A stretch of 64,000 nt of DNA from Terana coerulea (Eukaryota; Basidiomycota; Agaricomycetes; Polyporales; Phanerochaetaceae). Both the position numbers and the translations under genes were made by a program. Each line of letters opens with the position of its first letter. The stretch's first letter is position 1. The notes below the pieces were generated by a model. The model was not told the DNA's origin. It searched no databases and was given only the letters and a program-made list of their open reading frames with translations. The stretch covers positions 1 to 64,000 of the forward strand of contig JAKOGH010000859.1 of the NCBI GenBank assembly GCA_024811115.1, in the 5' to 3' direction. Below are positions 46,843-57,837 of this stretch, piece after piece.

Positions 46843-48765
46843 ATGGCTTTTCGTAGAGAAGACACGATTGTCAGCGAGCTTGACGAAGATGCAAAGCCCA
46901 TCGGTCGTCAGAGGCACGAATACTCCGAGAAAAATGACACAGAGAGCGGGTCCTCCAACTCTACGCCTGTGAGGACGCAGGGAGCATGCGAGGAAGGCAG
47001 CTCCGCCGAGGACGACTTTCCGGACGGCGGCTTTAGGGCGTGGCTGGTCCTTGCGGGGGTGCGTCGTTCACCGCCTGCAGCGCTACTACACGCAAACAAC
47101 TCGCTAAATTCGTTCGTTACTCGTCAGGCTTCGCTCGGCGCCTTCTCCACATTTGGCCTCGTCAACGCTTGGGGAGTGAGTGCACGTTAATTGCTGATAT
47201 TTCTATGTACAGGCTCACACCTAGCATAGGTCTTTCAAGCGTACTACGAGCAGACGCTCCTGAAAGATACCTCTCCATCATCGATGTACGTCCCTTTCTG
47301 ATGCCTAATCGAACATTGCCAAATGAAATTGCAGCGCTTGGATAGGGTCACTCCAATATGCCCTGGTCTTCTTACCCGGTCTGATCACTGGCCGCTGGTT
47401 CGACCTGGGACTGCTCAGAGTCCCCCTCGCCATCGCAAGCGCCTTCCTGATCGCCGCTACATTTCTCGTTGGCCAATGTACAGAATACTGGCAGTTCTTG
47501 CTCTGTCAAGGATTTGCAGCCGGTGCAAGTCACATGTCTTTTAGTGAGCGGCGTCGCGCTGACTCCGTCTTGTGGTAGCTGGGGCGCCGGTGTAGTCTTC
47601 GGGCCATCGCTGGGCGTAATCGCACACTGGTTCAAGAGGCGAAAGGGCCTGGCGCTTGGAGTGTTTGCCGTCGGCTCAAGTTGCGGTGGCACTGTATTCC
47701 CAATCGCAGCTCGCCGACTTATTCCGGAGGTTGGGTGAGTGAACACCCGAGATTGGGTTTGGTTGAGATTCCACTGAATGGCTATCAGCTTCCCATGGAC
47801 CATGCGGATTATCGGCTTCATTCTTCTCGCGACGCTCGTGGTCACGAACCTGACACTCGCCCGCCGGCTTCCCCCCAAAGAGGCGTCAGGACCGTTCTTC
47901 AACCCCAAGGCGTTCAAGAATGCCGCGTATTCAGTCTTCTGCGCGGCGGGTTTCGTCGCATTTCTAGGCCTTTACACGGTCAGTCACCAGCCCACGTGGG
48001 TGTACTGCGGCGCGCTAATGCTCAGTGATGTACCGAAACAGCTCTTGACATACATTGATGCCAGCGCCTCGTTCTCTGGCATCGACGAAAACTTTGCTTT
48101 CTATCTCGTGTCCATCGCCAATGCGGCTTCGATAGCAGGCAGGCTCTCGGGCGGCATGCTTGCGGACCGATATGGTGAGTCGCATCCGCGATCGCATTCT
48201 CTATTCGCGCAATTTTGACCATCTCAACTAGGCGCGATGAACGTCATAGTGCCAGCGACACTCGTCGCGGGCATTCTGACGTACGTTTGGCCGTTTGTTA
48301 CCTCCAAAGGTGGCTATGTCGCAATCGGCGTGTTCTATGGGTGCGTGCTTGCGCATCTCACTTTCTATCCTCCGGTTTGATAGTGCGGCAGGATCTCGTC
48401 GGGAGTGTTTATATCTATTCTTGCGGCGCCCTTGATGAGCATGGGCGAGACACACGACGTCGGCGTCCGCCTGGGCATGTTCTTTACGATCGTGGCTTTT
48501 GGGGCTCTTGCTGGACCACCCATTTCGGGGGCTATCAACGAAGCGTCAAATGGATACAAAGCTGTGGGGTACTACGCTGGTGAGTCCTCAGCACTTTTAC
48601 GATTGTATGTTGAATATACCTGTTTGCTCAGGCTCAACGGTGGTGATTTCCGTGGCTCTGCTTGTCGTCGTGCGCCAGCTCATATTGCGGCGGCTGTGGG
48701 GAAGATTTGATTATGTCTGCAGACAGTGTCGCTTAAAATGCTTCCAGTCCTCGCTAGAAGCTTAA
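46843..48765 (+). CDS. MFS monocarboxylate-transporter-like protein, copy 2
   Basis: Paralogue of the carrier at 40213-42088, same strand. Starts at 46843 (MAFRREDTIVSELDEDAK). Exons match copy 1 in order and boundary: PDGGFRAWLVLAG, GAFSTFGLVNAWG, FQAYYEQTLLKDTSPSS, LVFLPGLITGRWFDLG, GVIAHWFKRRKGLALGVF, FPWTMRIIGFILLATLVV, GRLSGGMLADRYG, PATLVAGILTYVWPF and SSGVFISILAAPLMSMGE, then GPPISGAINEASNGYKAV. No frame correction is needed, unlike copy 1. Where copy 1 stops after GRI, this one reads on through FDYVCRQCRLKCFQSSLEA, giving a 19-residue cysteine-containing tail. The substrate is unknown; the divergent CYP53-like gene suggests an aromatic acid. Confidence 0.85.
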
Positions 48766-49707
48766 CCCCAAACATACACAATTTGCATCCACCCTCCTCA
48801 TATCGACGGAGTACGAGATACCGTTGCAACTATCTTAGATCTTATGCGCTCACGTAAGTTTAAGCTTAGGCTCCGTATACTCTCATCTGCTCTGCGTATC
48901 TGTTTACGTCGCACAGTATTATATCGTCGGCTCGAACTGTCCTTCCGGACACGGCATGTTTAACCGGCGCTACAGGATGTGGCGCGCTAACTCCTTCGGG
49001 AACGTACGCCTCCCGACATTGTCTGTCTATATATTGATAAGCCCAATTCAGCCTCTCAGCGTGTGGGGATTTGGAACTGCCTCATTACTGCTGCGTATTC
49101 TTCATTTTTATCCCCCGTTTCAGCCTCCTGACAGAGGTTCTAATGACAGAAAGATTCATACAACTCGGCGCGGTCAGCTCCTCGTGTTGACGCCGGCGTC
49201 GTTGGGCGCTAGAAGCTCTCGGTTATTTATCAGCGAGTCTATTGCGGAGTCTAGCCACTGCGCCGCCAAATGTTTACAAGGGATGGCTAGCATTTGCCAG
49301 TGTGAGTGCTTCCTGAGTGGTTGAAAGACCAAGGCACTGAAACATATAATTGTGCGGTAGAGTATGCCTCCAGCCTCGTACTGCATACATTCCGCATGAA
49401 AGGCCGTAACGATAGGATACTTATTGCGAACAAGATTCACGGAGGAAACTTGTCCCCATAAACGATCGAACATCACCCCTGGCGTGCTTCGTGGCGTTGT
49501 CGTGGCGTCGGACGGAAGCGAGCGCGGTACCGACCCCCGTATGACTCGCTGTGACTCTTGGGACATGCCGAGCACGGATCAACACGCCAAAGCCGCGAAC
49601 TGTCCTCTAAGAAAGGCAAGTCAAACCTTCATGGCACTTCACATAAAGCGTTGAGCAGTGTACGTATGCTCTACCATACACCAAACTTCCACCAAAAAAC
49701 TCATAAC
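48766..49707. other. Intergenic 0.94 kb
   Basis: The left part (about 48840-48980) is the duplicated 3' flank shared with transporter 1. The right part should be the DHA1 transporter promoter. No gene recognised. Confidence 0.5.
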
Positions 49708-51804
49708 ATGGCCAACGCAAGGACTCAATCTGACAATGCCGAAAATACCATCTCGAGCGAGCCACAGAAGGGGCTGACATTAGGGCATATCATGGGGGAC
49801 AACATAGCTCCTGTGGAGGAAAGGCGCAACGGTGAGTCCGAGGATTAATAGGTGACGCCGGTGCTAACTCACATACTTTAACGCAGAGGTAGCTATCGAG
49901 AGCATCGCGAGCAACCAGCCAGCACCCCGTGCGACCGTTCAGTATATATTCATCCAAGGAAAAGTGGGCTATAGTGACCATCGTATCCGTCGGTGGGATG
50001 TTTAGGTAAGTACTAAGTCAAGGGGTCCTATCACATCGCACTGACCAAAGCTACTATTACACCCCAGCCCGCTCACAGCCAACATCTACTTTCCGGCCAT
50101 ACCGACGATCTCTGCCGCTTTCAACAAGCCCGTCGAGCTCATCAACCTCACGGTAACCATGTACATGGTCTTCCAAGGGATATGTACGTGGTAGTAGCCC
50201 CTCAGGCTCGCCGCACGCTCCAGCTCATCTTCTCTCTGCAGCACCCATGTTCTGGGGAACGCTTGCCGACCGCTATGGTAGACGCCCCATGTTCATGGGC
50301 TGCATGGTTGTGCTGGCGTTGGCGTGTGTGGGCCTCGCGCTGTGCCCGACAGATGCGTACTGGCTGCTCATGCTTCTGCGCTGTCTCCAAGCCGCTGGAT
50401 CTGCGAGCACAATCGCCCTCGGCGCCGGAGTCATCGCAGATATAGCTACGCGTGCGGAGCGTGGTGGCTTTTTCGGGCTGTATGGCATAGGCCCTATGGT
50501 GAGCACATAGATCTCCTACCCGACAGCGGATTGACTGCCCTCATTGTAGGTTGGCCCTTGCCTTGGGCCGGTGGTGGGAGGAGCGTTGGCTGACGGATTG
50601 GGATGGCGGTGAGAATAGAATAAATCTCAAAGTATCTATGAGAGTGCTCACACCGCTGTCAGATCCATTTTTTGGTTTTTGTGCATCTGTGCTGGCGTCT
50701 CCGCTGTCATCATGCTGCTGTGCGTTACAATGCCGCTCAATATGCTAGGGTATCTGAACATGCCTTTGTCGTTAGCATTCTGCCAGAAACCCTCCGTGTC
50801 CTGGTTGGCGACGGCAGCGTTATACCCCGTCAGATTTACCGTCCACTCCTGCCTATCATTGGTCGCAAGAAGGTCAGGGACGATGTGCAGAATTTCGACA
50901 CCCTGGCGCCTAAACCGCCTCTACGAAACCCTCTTCGACTTTTCTTGTATCCGGACGTCACCATCCTGCTGTTCTTCAATGGCATAATCTGCGCGGTCTA
51001 CTACGGAATTACCGCGTCCATTTCTTCTCTCTTCAGTCAGGCTTATCCGTTCCTTTCTGAAACGGATATCGGGCTGTGTTTCCTCGCCATCGGAGGCGGG
51101 ATGCTCGGTGGAAGCTGGGTGACGGGCAGGGTCCTTGACAAAGAATACAGGAGGGTCCAACGAGCCTATGAGGATAGGATGGTCAATGGCTCCGAGCAAG
51201 GAGCGGCGACAGCTCACGAAGGCACAAAGGATGACGACTTCCCGATCGAATACGCCAGGTACCGCATAGTGCCAATCTACTTCGTGGTCTTTGTCGCCGC
51301 CTGTGCTGGCTATGGATGGTGTGTGCAGCGTCAAGTGAACTTGGCTGGTCCCCTGGTCTTGCAAATCATCAGTACGTCCGTAGAGATGCATTCAAAGCTG
51401 GTAACTAACACATTCTCTAGTCGGGTATGCAGCCATTGCGATTATGAACACCTCTCAGACCTTGATTGTGGATCTGCTTCCTACCGGAGGGTCGTCTATC
51501 ACTGCATGCGTGAGTCTCTCATCTCCAGTTCAAAAGAAGCTCCGGTCACATAATTTATCTGTAGAACAATCTCGTTCGGAACAGCCTGTCAGCAGTCTGC
51601 GTGTCAGTTATCGACCTGATACTCCAGGCTATTGGTATCGGGTGGACATACGTTCTTTTGGCAGGGATATGCGTGGCGGTCTCGCCAAGCATGTTTGTCA
51701 TTCTACGCTTTGGTCCGAAATGGCGAGTGGAGCGGGCTAGGGCTGCTGAGGCTAGTACGTTGGGATCGGCCGGCGCTGCTCAGTCGGCTGTAAAGGCTGG
51801 ATAG
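49708..51804 (+). CDS. MFS drug:proton antiporter, DHA1 family
   Basis: Twelve-span plasma-membrane exporter type. Starts at 49708 (MANARTQSDNAENTISSEP). After a cytosolic leader, SSKEKWAIVTIVSVGGMF enters span 1 and PLTANIYFPAIPTISAAFNK follows, typical of DHA1. The A-motif is GTLADRYGRRPMFMGCMVVL; motif C is represented by GFFGLYGIGPM then GPVVGGALADGLGW. The central loop has ILPETLRVLVGDGSV and RPLLPIIGRKKV; later spans include YPDVTILLFFNGIICAVYYG and YRIVPIYFVVFVAACAGYG. A one-base correction is needed near 49945-49950, just before SSKEKW. DHA1 exporters confer drug and weak-acid resistance in yeasts (for example Tpo1), which would suit a neighbour of an aromatic-acid hydroxylase; that link is inference. 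Confidence 0.82.
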
Positions 51805-52264
51805 CCAGCAACTGTCTTATGGCTGCGCCTTCCAATATTCCATACAATGTTCATTTGCGCTGTACGACGATAGTGCTTGATTCCCGCGGAATGGTAATCC
51901 GGTCCACGGAATTCTCCATCCGCACAGTCGGATACCTGGCGATATTATATTAATGCTGGCCGTCAAGCTCCATGATACGATTTAACGTGCCTGCTCATAC
52001 AACACACTACTATACAACACACTACTTACCAGCACATTTTGGAATATATTACTCTTCCCCTTTGTAGGAAATGTGGCGGGCATGGCCAGCGTCGGCTTTC
52101 AACTTCTCGATGGCCTCGAGCCGCCGCTTACCACATCGGGCGTCTCCGAACGCGGAACCGACATCGGTGTCAATGACACTCATGCAACACTTTTCTACTT
52201 AAACGTACTCAATCCCCCGCTTCTCGCCTTATCCATACCGCCACTTCTTCAGACCCCAGTCAAG
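51805..52264. other. Intergenic with a 15-nt tandem duplication
   Basis: Separates the DHA1 gene from HEL2 and should hold the HEL2 promoter. A 15-nt unit is repeated twice at 51998-52027 (14 of 15 identical). No gene recognised. Confidence 0.55.
51998..52027. repeat. Tandem 15-nt duplication (two copies)
   Basis: The unit TACAACACACTACTA is followed at once by a copy that differs only in the last base. Confidence 0.8.
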
Positions 52265-54836
52265 ATGGCTACTCAAGTTGCTACTCAAACCAATACCCGC
52301 GGAACTGGTCAGCGAGGCCGGAGGGGCAACCGCGGACGGGGCGGGAACCGAGGCGGAGGGCGTGGGGGAAACCTGCTCCTACGAGAGGCCAGAGCGAAGG
52401 CGGAGCCGTTGCTGAAGACGACACCCCTCAGGCCTCCGAAGAGGCCGCCTCTACCGAGCTGCCCGCCGCCGTGGATAAAGTGGCCATTGATCAAGTAGAG
52501 AGCGACGAAGCCGTTTGCTGGATCTGCGCGGAACCCGTGAAATACTACGCTTTGGCCGAGTGTGGACATCGCACATGTCATGTCTGCGCCCTCCGGCTGC
52601 GTGCATTGTACAAGAAACTGGAGTGTACATTCTGCAAGGTTAGCGGTTATCGGATGATTTTGCGCTCATAAACTCACATATATTTAGGAGCCACAAACGA
52701 CAGTGGTGTTTACGCAATCTCCCCGATGCGCCATGGTCGACGTACCAGCCCCAAGAGCTGTCATTCAAGGATACAAAGCTCAACATTTCTTTTGAGACGC
52801 AGGAGATGATGGAGGAAAGCTTGGTTTTATTACGATTCAACTGTCCGGACTCTACCTGTGATTACATTGGCAACGGCTGGAGCGATCTTAAACTGCACAC
52901 TCGAGCGACTCATGGAAAAGTGCTATGGTCAGTTCGTATTCAAACAATAATTTGAATCTCACTTATGGTTGACCCCACACAGCGACCTTTGCATACGCTT
53001 CAAAAAGATATTCGCTCACGAACACATCCTCTACCATCCCAACCACCTTCCCAACCATTTACCATCGCTTACAAGAGGGCATCGTCAACATGTCCCGAAA
53101 GACAAAGTTGAAGGCGGTGTCCATCCTCTCTGTGAATTCTGCCGCGAATGCTACTTCGGAGACGACGAGCTGTTCAAGCATATGCGGGAGAAGCACGAGG
53201 AGTGTTTCATTTGTAAACGGAACGATGTCAAGGACCAATAGTGAGTACATTCTCCAAAGCGTCTCTGCGATTTGCTTAACGCTATTCCAGCTTCAGGAAC
53301 GGAGAAGCACTGGTAAGTTCTACGCCCGTGGGATGATGAGCTTTGAGTGACGATGAAGCAGGCTGAACACTATCGGCATGCCCACTATCCCTGCACACAC
53401 GCAGCATGCCTCCCGCAGAAGTTCATCGTCTTTGGCTCCGAGATGGACCTCCGAGCGCACATGGTAGAAGCCCACGGTTCCGACATGACTGCCCAAGACA
53501 AGCGGATGGTCAGACGGATCCAAGCCGACTTTGAGTTCGAGGAGGTCGGCGCGGGCGGCAGAAGAGGGCGGCGCGATCGAGGCGACCGCGAGCGCGAGAG
53601 AGAACCACCACCTCACATCACCGCCGCCGACGGGTCCTCGCGGCCGAACACCGCAGGGGCCAACCGAAGGGCGGCGTTTGGAGGCAATCTCACTTCTGAG
53701 AGTGGGCCGTCGGGGGCTCCAAGTGGTGGTGCTGGTCGGGTCGCAAGCCGACGGCAAAGCCCTTCGCCCGATGCTGATCCTGTAGCTGCAGAGTGAGTGC
53801 CCTGCTAATTGCTAGGCGGAAGCCGTTAACTTTGTGGAATGAACAGGCGGTATAACGCGTTCATTGCTCGCGTCAGCTCGATTGCGCCAAACCCTGCAGG
53901 TGGCACCAACGCTGTGAAAGCCGCTGTACGCTCATACCGAACCAACGAATCCACCGCGCGCGACTTGATATCCACCATATGGAACATCTCCGACCGCAAT
54001 CTTGAAGGTACTGCCGGAGCTATCAACGCCTTGGTAGACTATTTGGAGGAAGAGGATAAGAAGAAGGACTTGTTGCAGGCGTGGAATGGATTCAAAATAG
54101 AGGTGCGAGTAACTCCTCGTGATCGGGGATGTTTTTCTGACTTTCTCCTCCAGCAACGCAACCAGTTCCCCGACCTAGTCCCGTCCGGGACAGGTTCTGA
54201 ATATGCTGGAATTACCGGGGGACGGCTGCTCAACGCGAAGCAAACCACCGCCGTGCGCTCGTCTGGACAGTCATCTGGGCAAGTCCTGGATCGAGTCGCA
54301 AGAGCGGCGGCGTCTTCGTCTACGCGACCCTCTGCATCGGGCCCAAGTTCTAGAGTCGCACCCACTGTAGATCGTTTCCCTCCCCTTGCAGCGGGAGCCC
54401 CAGGACCGGCGCAAAGAAACCAAGGACAACGCAGCACTCCGTGGGCATCCTCCCAAGCCGCTGCTGCAGCTTCAGCTCCAGCCGCCCCTGCTCAAGTCAT
54501 ACGAGGTCCTGTGTCCGTACCAGGTCCAACTGCGCGTACCGGCAAGGCGCCACCGCCCATGACGTCGAAAGCGGCCTTCCCAGAACTCCCGACAGCGGCG
54601 AACACCCGCGTACCAAGAGCTGCGGTCGGCGGAAACCAGTCTTTGAGGAATATCCTGGGGACGTCTGCCCCACCTACTGCCGCGTGGGACGCTGGGAAGA
54701 GCGGGGTGGAAGTGGAACGGCTACGCCAGCTGATGCGGAAGCTCCGCAGGTGGAAAGCAACAATACTGCCAAAGGGAAGAAGGGCAAGGGCAAGCAGAAA
54801 CAGACGTTGTTCACCTTGGGTTCTTTCCCGACCTGA
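52265..54836 (+). CDS. HEL2: RING-type E3 ubiquitin ligase HEL2/ZNF598
   Basis: Cytosolic sensor of collided ribosomes that ubiquitylates small-subunit proteins in ribosome-associated quality control. Starts at 52265 (MATQVATQTNTRGTG) with an RGG-rich leader. The RING domain is CWICAEPVKYYALAECGHRT then CHVCALRLRALY and CTFCK, with zinc ligands visible. C2H2-type fingers follow: FNCPDSTCDYIGNGWSDLKLH, CEFCRECYFGDDELFKHMRE, CFICKRND and YPCTHAACLPQKFIVF. A conserved domain (AVRSYRTNESTARDLIS, LVDYLEEEDKKKDLLQAWN) precedes a low-complexity region and the typical C-terminus KQKQTLFTLGSFPT. A G is missing in the run at 52364-52368 and another at 54703-54706; correcting both gives a full-length protein. 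The RING and fingers themselves are intact. Confidence 0.9.
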
Positions 54837-55192
54837 GCAGCGCAGACGGTAGCTAAAGTTGAGATGACAATCTGTAGATCTTGTAGGCAAACAAGTAATA
54901 GTGCATCCCTTGAGACGTCTAGAGAAGACAAGCTTGTAGCATTACCACATAGCGTACTATGGTTCGCACTACTCCTGCCATGGCAATATAACCAGCGAGC
55001 CTTCAAAGCTTCATATTTGCTCAGGATAGTGAAGAGACTCGTGAAGGAGAGTAGACAAGTAGAGGTTGTGAAGCCGGATGGGACCAGCGGTGTCGCGAGT
55101 CGTATGAAGGCAGGAGCTAGAAGACTCAGTGAAAGCGAGTGGTCATCAAAGCCGTACTACACACCTTGACCTCCCAGCAGACGTGGCCCCAG
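54837..55192. other. Convergent spacer between HEL2 and mL54 3' ends
   Basis: No gene recognised in these 356 nt; both transcripts should terminate here. Confidence 0.5.
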
Positions 55193-55638
55193 CTACTGCG
55201 TCTTCATAAAGTTCGCCTCGCGAATACGAGCGCGATTTTCTTTCCGCATGCGGATCTTCTCGCCTTTGCCTCCGGGGCCGTCATTCGGTATGGCCTTGGG
55301 CTCGAGCAGTGTCCAGAGCCATGATGGATATGCGCTGTCAGGCATGGCGAGCACCGGTGCCTGCCCCTTCTGCCATTGCAGCCCATTCAGGACTGTGCCT
55401 TCAGTACACGACGACTTCGCAGTGTCTAGAGAAGCAAAGGGTGGTTGGAATGTTAGGCTTGCACGCTGAACCAGAACCAACGCAACTTACTCAAGTCATC
55501 GTCGGAGGTTGCCGGAGTTTCGGGCGTCTTGGACGAAGCCTTGACTGCAACCTTCTCAGCCTTAGCAGCATAGAGTCGCCTGGCGTGCCAGCTGGCGTTG
55601 ACCAGCCGCGGTCGTGGAAGCGTGCGGAGGAGAGACAT
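55193..55638 (-). CDS. MRPL37: Mitochondrial large-subunit ribosomal protein mL54 (MRPL37)
   Basis: Nuclear gene for a mitochondrial 54S ribosomal protein. The first exon starts at 55638 (MSLLRTLPRPRLVNASWHAR), an Arg-rich, acid-free leader fitting a mitochondrial presequence. It ends near 55490, and a short intron leads to the second exon, which carries the family core SSCTEGTVLNGLQWQKGQ, then DSAYPSWLWTLLEP and the basic tail EKIRMRKENRARIREANFMK. The stop is at 55193-55195. Length (about 130 residues) suits the family. The upstream in-frame ATG at 55686 would spoil the presequence and is not used here. Confidence 0.85.
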
Positions 55639-56466
55639 AAAGTGTGACGTGACCACTGTGACTGAACATTTGACGGGCCGTAACACCCGTGACTCAGTGA
55701 TCTACGTAAGCCGTATTTCGGCAGGCGAACTATAGGTTATCACACGACATTTCCTGTGGATCTTGCAGTTAAAGCATGCTGTGCGTGCTCTAAGAGCTGC
55801 TCAATTGACGTTAATGCTTGATACCTGAGGTGGATCTAACGATGAAACTGATGATGTCGATATATAAGTACTCTCACTGCGTAAATCCCTTTGTGTCTGA
55901 CCCTCAGCTACGCATGAGATACATGTCATATATCACGTAGTGCGAGGACAGGCTACACTATATATATTGATAGAACATATCTTCGAAATAGGTAGTATAT
56001 ATCATGGGAAATGTACGGAACTTGAAGATGCCACGGCACTTACCATGGGTCTTTATTCCTGAGGTGCGTACTTCATAGACTTGAATGGGATACGTTTACG
56101 GCTCAAAACTATTGGGAGCTAGCTGCGACTGCTTCGCCCCTGGTCTGTAGCACTGGTGATTCGTAAAGTTTAGACGCTTTGGGCTTCGTGGCGCTCGGCA
56201 GTAGCCGAAGTGTGGATGCAAGTCTCGCACTGGACCATTAAGCATTAGTACTATACTTTTACGACCGCACCGGGCGGTCACAGGTCACAGAGGGCCTTGA
56301 CTGCCGCTTGGAGACAGTCGGTTACAGGCCACAGAGCCCGTCGACACACTGTGACCCATGATTATTGTCGCACCTGTGGCGCCATCACCTCAGGACACAT
56401 GGTCACGGGTAACCGGCGACCTCGCCGGCATATTATAAAAGTACAGTACATGTCGGATATCCAATC
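55639..56466. other. Intergenic 0.83 kb with an imperfect direct repeat
   Basis: No gene recognised. A 27-nt segment at 56275-56301 recurs at 56319-56345 with six differences, both rich in CACAGG/CACAGAG words. AT-rich sequence with TATATA-like words lies at 55860-56000. Confidence 0.5.
56275..56345. repeat. Imperfect 27-nt direct repeat, 44-nt period
   Basis: Segments starting at 56275 and 56319 agree at 21 of 27 positions by eye. Confidence 0.5.
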
Positions 56467-57461
56467 CTAGCAATTCCCTTCCCAGTCCGACAAGCCGAGA
56501 ACACTGGGCAGCTTTTTCCATACCTTAGCGCGCCCTTCATCCGCACCCAACTCTATCATTTCTCTACACTCAGAACAAAAATCCCACCGTAGGAAATGGT
56601 TGGCGGCTTGAAAAGGGTCAAGATACCCATCGCGTTTCATATGCCTTGCAAGGAATGATAAGCGACTGACGTTGCAAGTATTCGGCGAAAGACATTCGAT
56701 GCGTTGGAATATGGTTGGATATATGGTTGTGCGGGAGAGGGAGCATAGCTTAGGCCTGCCAAGCACAACCGCTCGTTGGATGGTAGGATTCAGAAATATT
56801 TGTTTCCCACTGGGAGTAGTGACACCGTCAAATATGAGGCTGCAGTCCCCTTCGTGGGCAATGCCGCGGATGAGCTTCGACAAGGCATATGGCAACAATT
56901 TCGGCGCTGCGAATTCCATGGCATTACACAGTGCTACCAGTTCTGGTAATTTGCGATATGGAACCTTGAAAGATTTGCCTTTATTGATTGACATATCGGC
57001 TAGAGTGTCGTACATGGAGAGTGTGGCAGGAAACCAGGGGGCGAGGATCTTGATAACTCTTTGACGTAGAACGGAGGCATCGTACTTCAGGCTCAGCTTG
57101 AGCAGGGACGCGAGGACGAAGGCGTCTTCAAGAAACTCGGAAGATCTGAGTGAAGATGTTGGGGAACGAGCCAAGTATTATGTGCCATGTAAACTCACTC
57201 GGTGTCATGCGTCGCCCGGAGAAAAGCATACACCTCTTCCGCTGAGTCCCCCGCAAGCCTGACAATGGGAGAGCCCTCATACAACTCCTGGTCCGCGGGC
57301 TGGGGAAGCGTAAACAGATTCTTGAAGAATGGAGAGTGCCTGGAGAGTATTCCTGCGTACACCCGAAACACCTGATTCTCCGCTTGCAAGACTACGGTGC
57401 CATCTTCGAACCAAAGGTCCATGCACTTCTGCGGCACCATCCCATCGTCGGATGTATCCAT
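56467..57461 (-). CDS. BTB/POZ domain protein, tandem copy A
   Basis: First of three tandem paralogues. Exon 1 (start 57461) is a compact BTB domain: DLWFEDGTVVLQAENQVFRV, YAGILSRHSPFFKNLFTLP and VYAFLRATHDTE. An intron of about 55 nt (near 57147-57201) precedes exon 2, which has FVLASLLKLSLKYDASVLRQ, a helical middle part and a cysteine pair in DFCSECREMIELG, ending VWKKLPSVLGLSDWEGNC. BTB domains mediate dimerisation or Cul3 recruitment; whether this agaric family does so is unknown. Frames are intact. The family is commonly expanded in Agaricomycetes. Confidence 0.82.
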
Positions 57462-57837
57462 GCGTATTATCTCCTGGTACGCTTACGTAGCACGATTCGT
57501 CACGCAAGCGAGTAGAGTGGTCGTTCTCAATAGACGTTGTAGTGAGTAAGAGTGAAGAGCAGAAGTTGAGGCCACGCGCGTCACGTTGCCGCGCGTGTTG
57601 GCGTTTAACGTTTAGGGACCACCGGTCCGCCGTGCTGCACAAGCTCGCCGCTGTTATGACATAGTTTGAGGTGTTAGAAGAGGGAATTTAGAGGCTGCTG
57701 CACCCACTACACGATTTAAAAAAAAGACAAAAGCAGCATACATTTATTCTGGTAATGATACTGGTACATTTGAGAACTTAGAGAACTTAGAGATCAAACC
57801 ATTGCAGTTACAGCTCTTGCCGGATTCTTCTGGGTCA
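57462..57837. other. Spacer between BTB copies A and B
   Basis: Should contain the copy A promoter and the copy B 3' end. An A-rich run lies at about 57717-57725. No gene. Confidence 0.5.
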
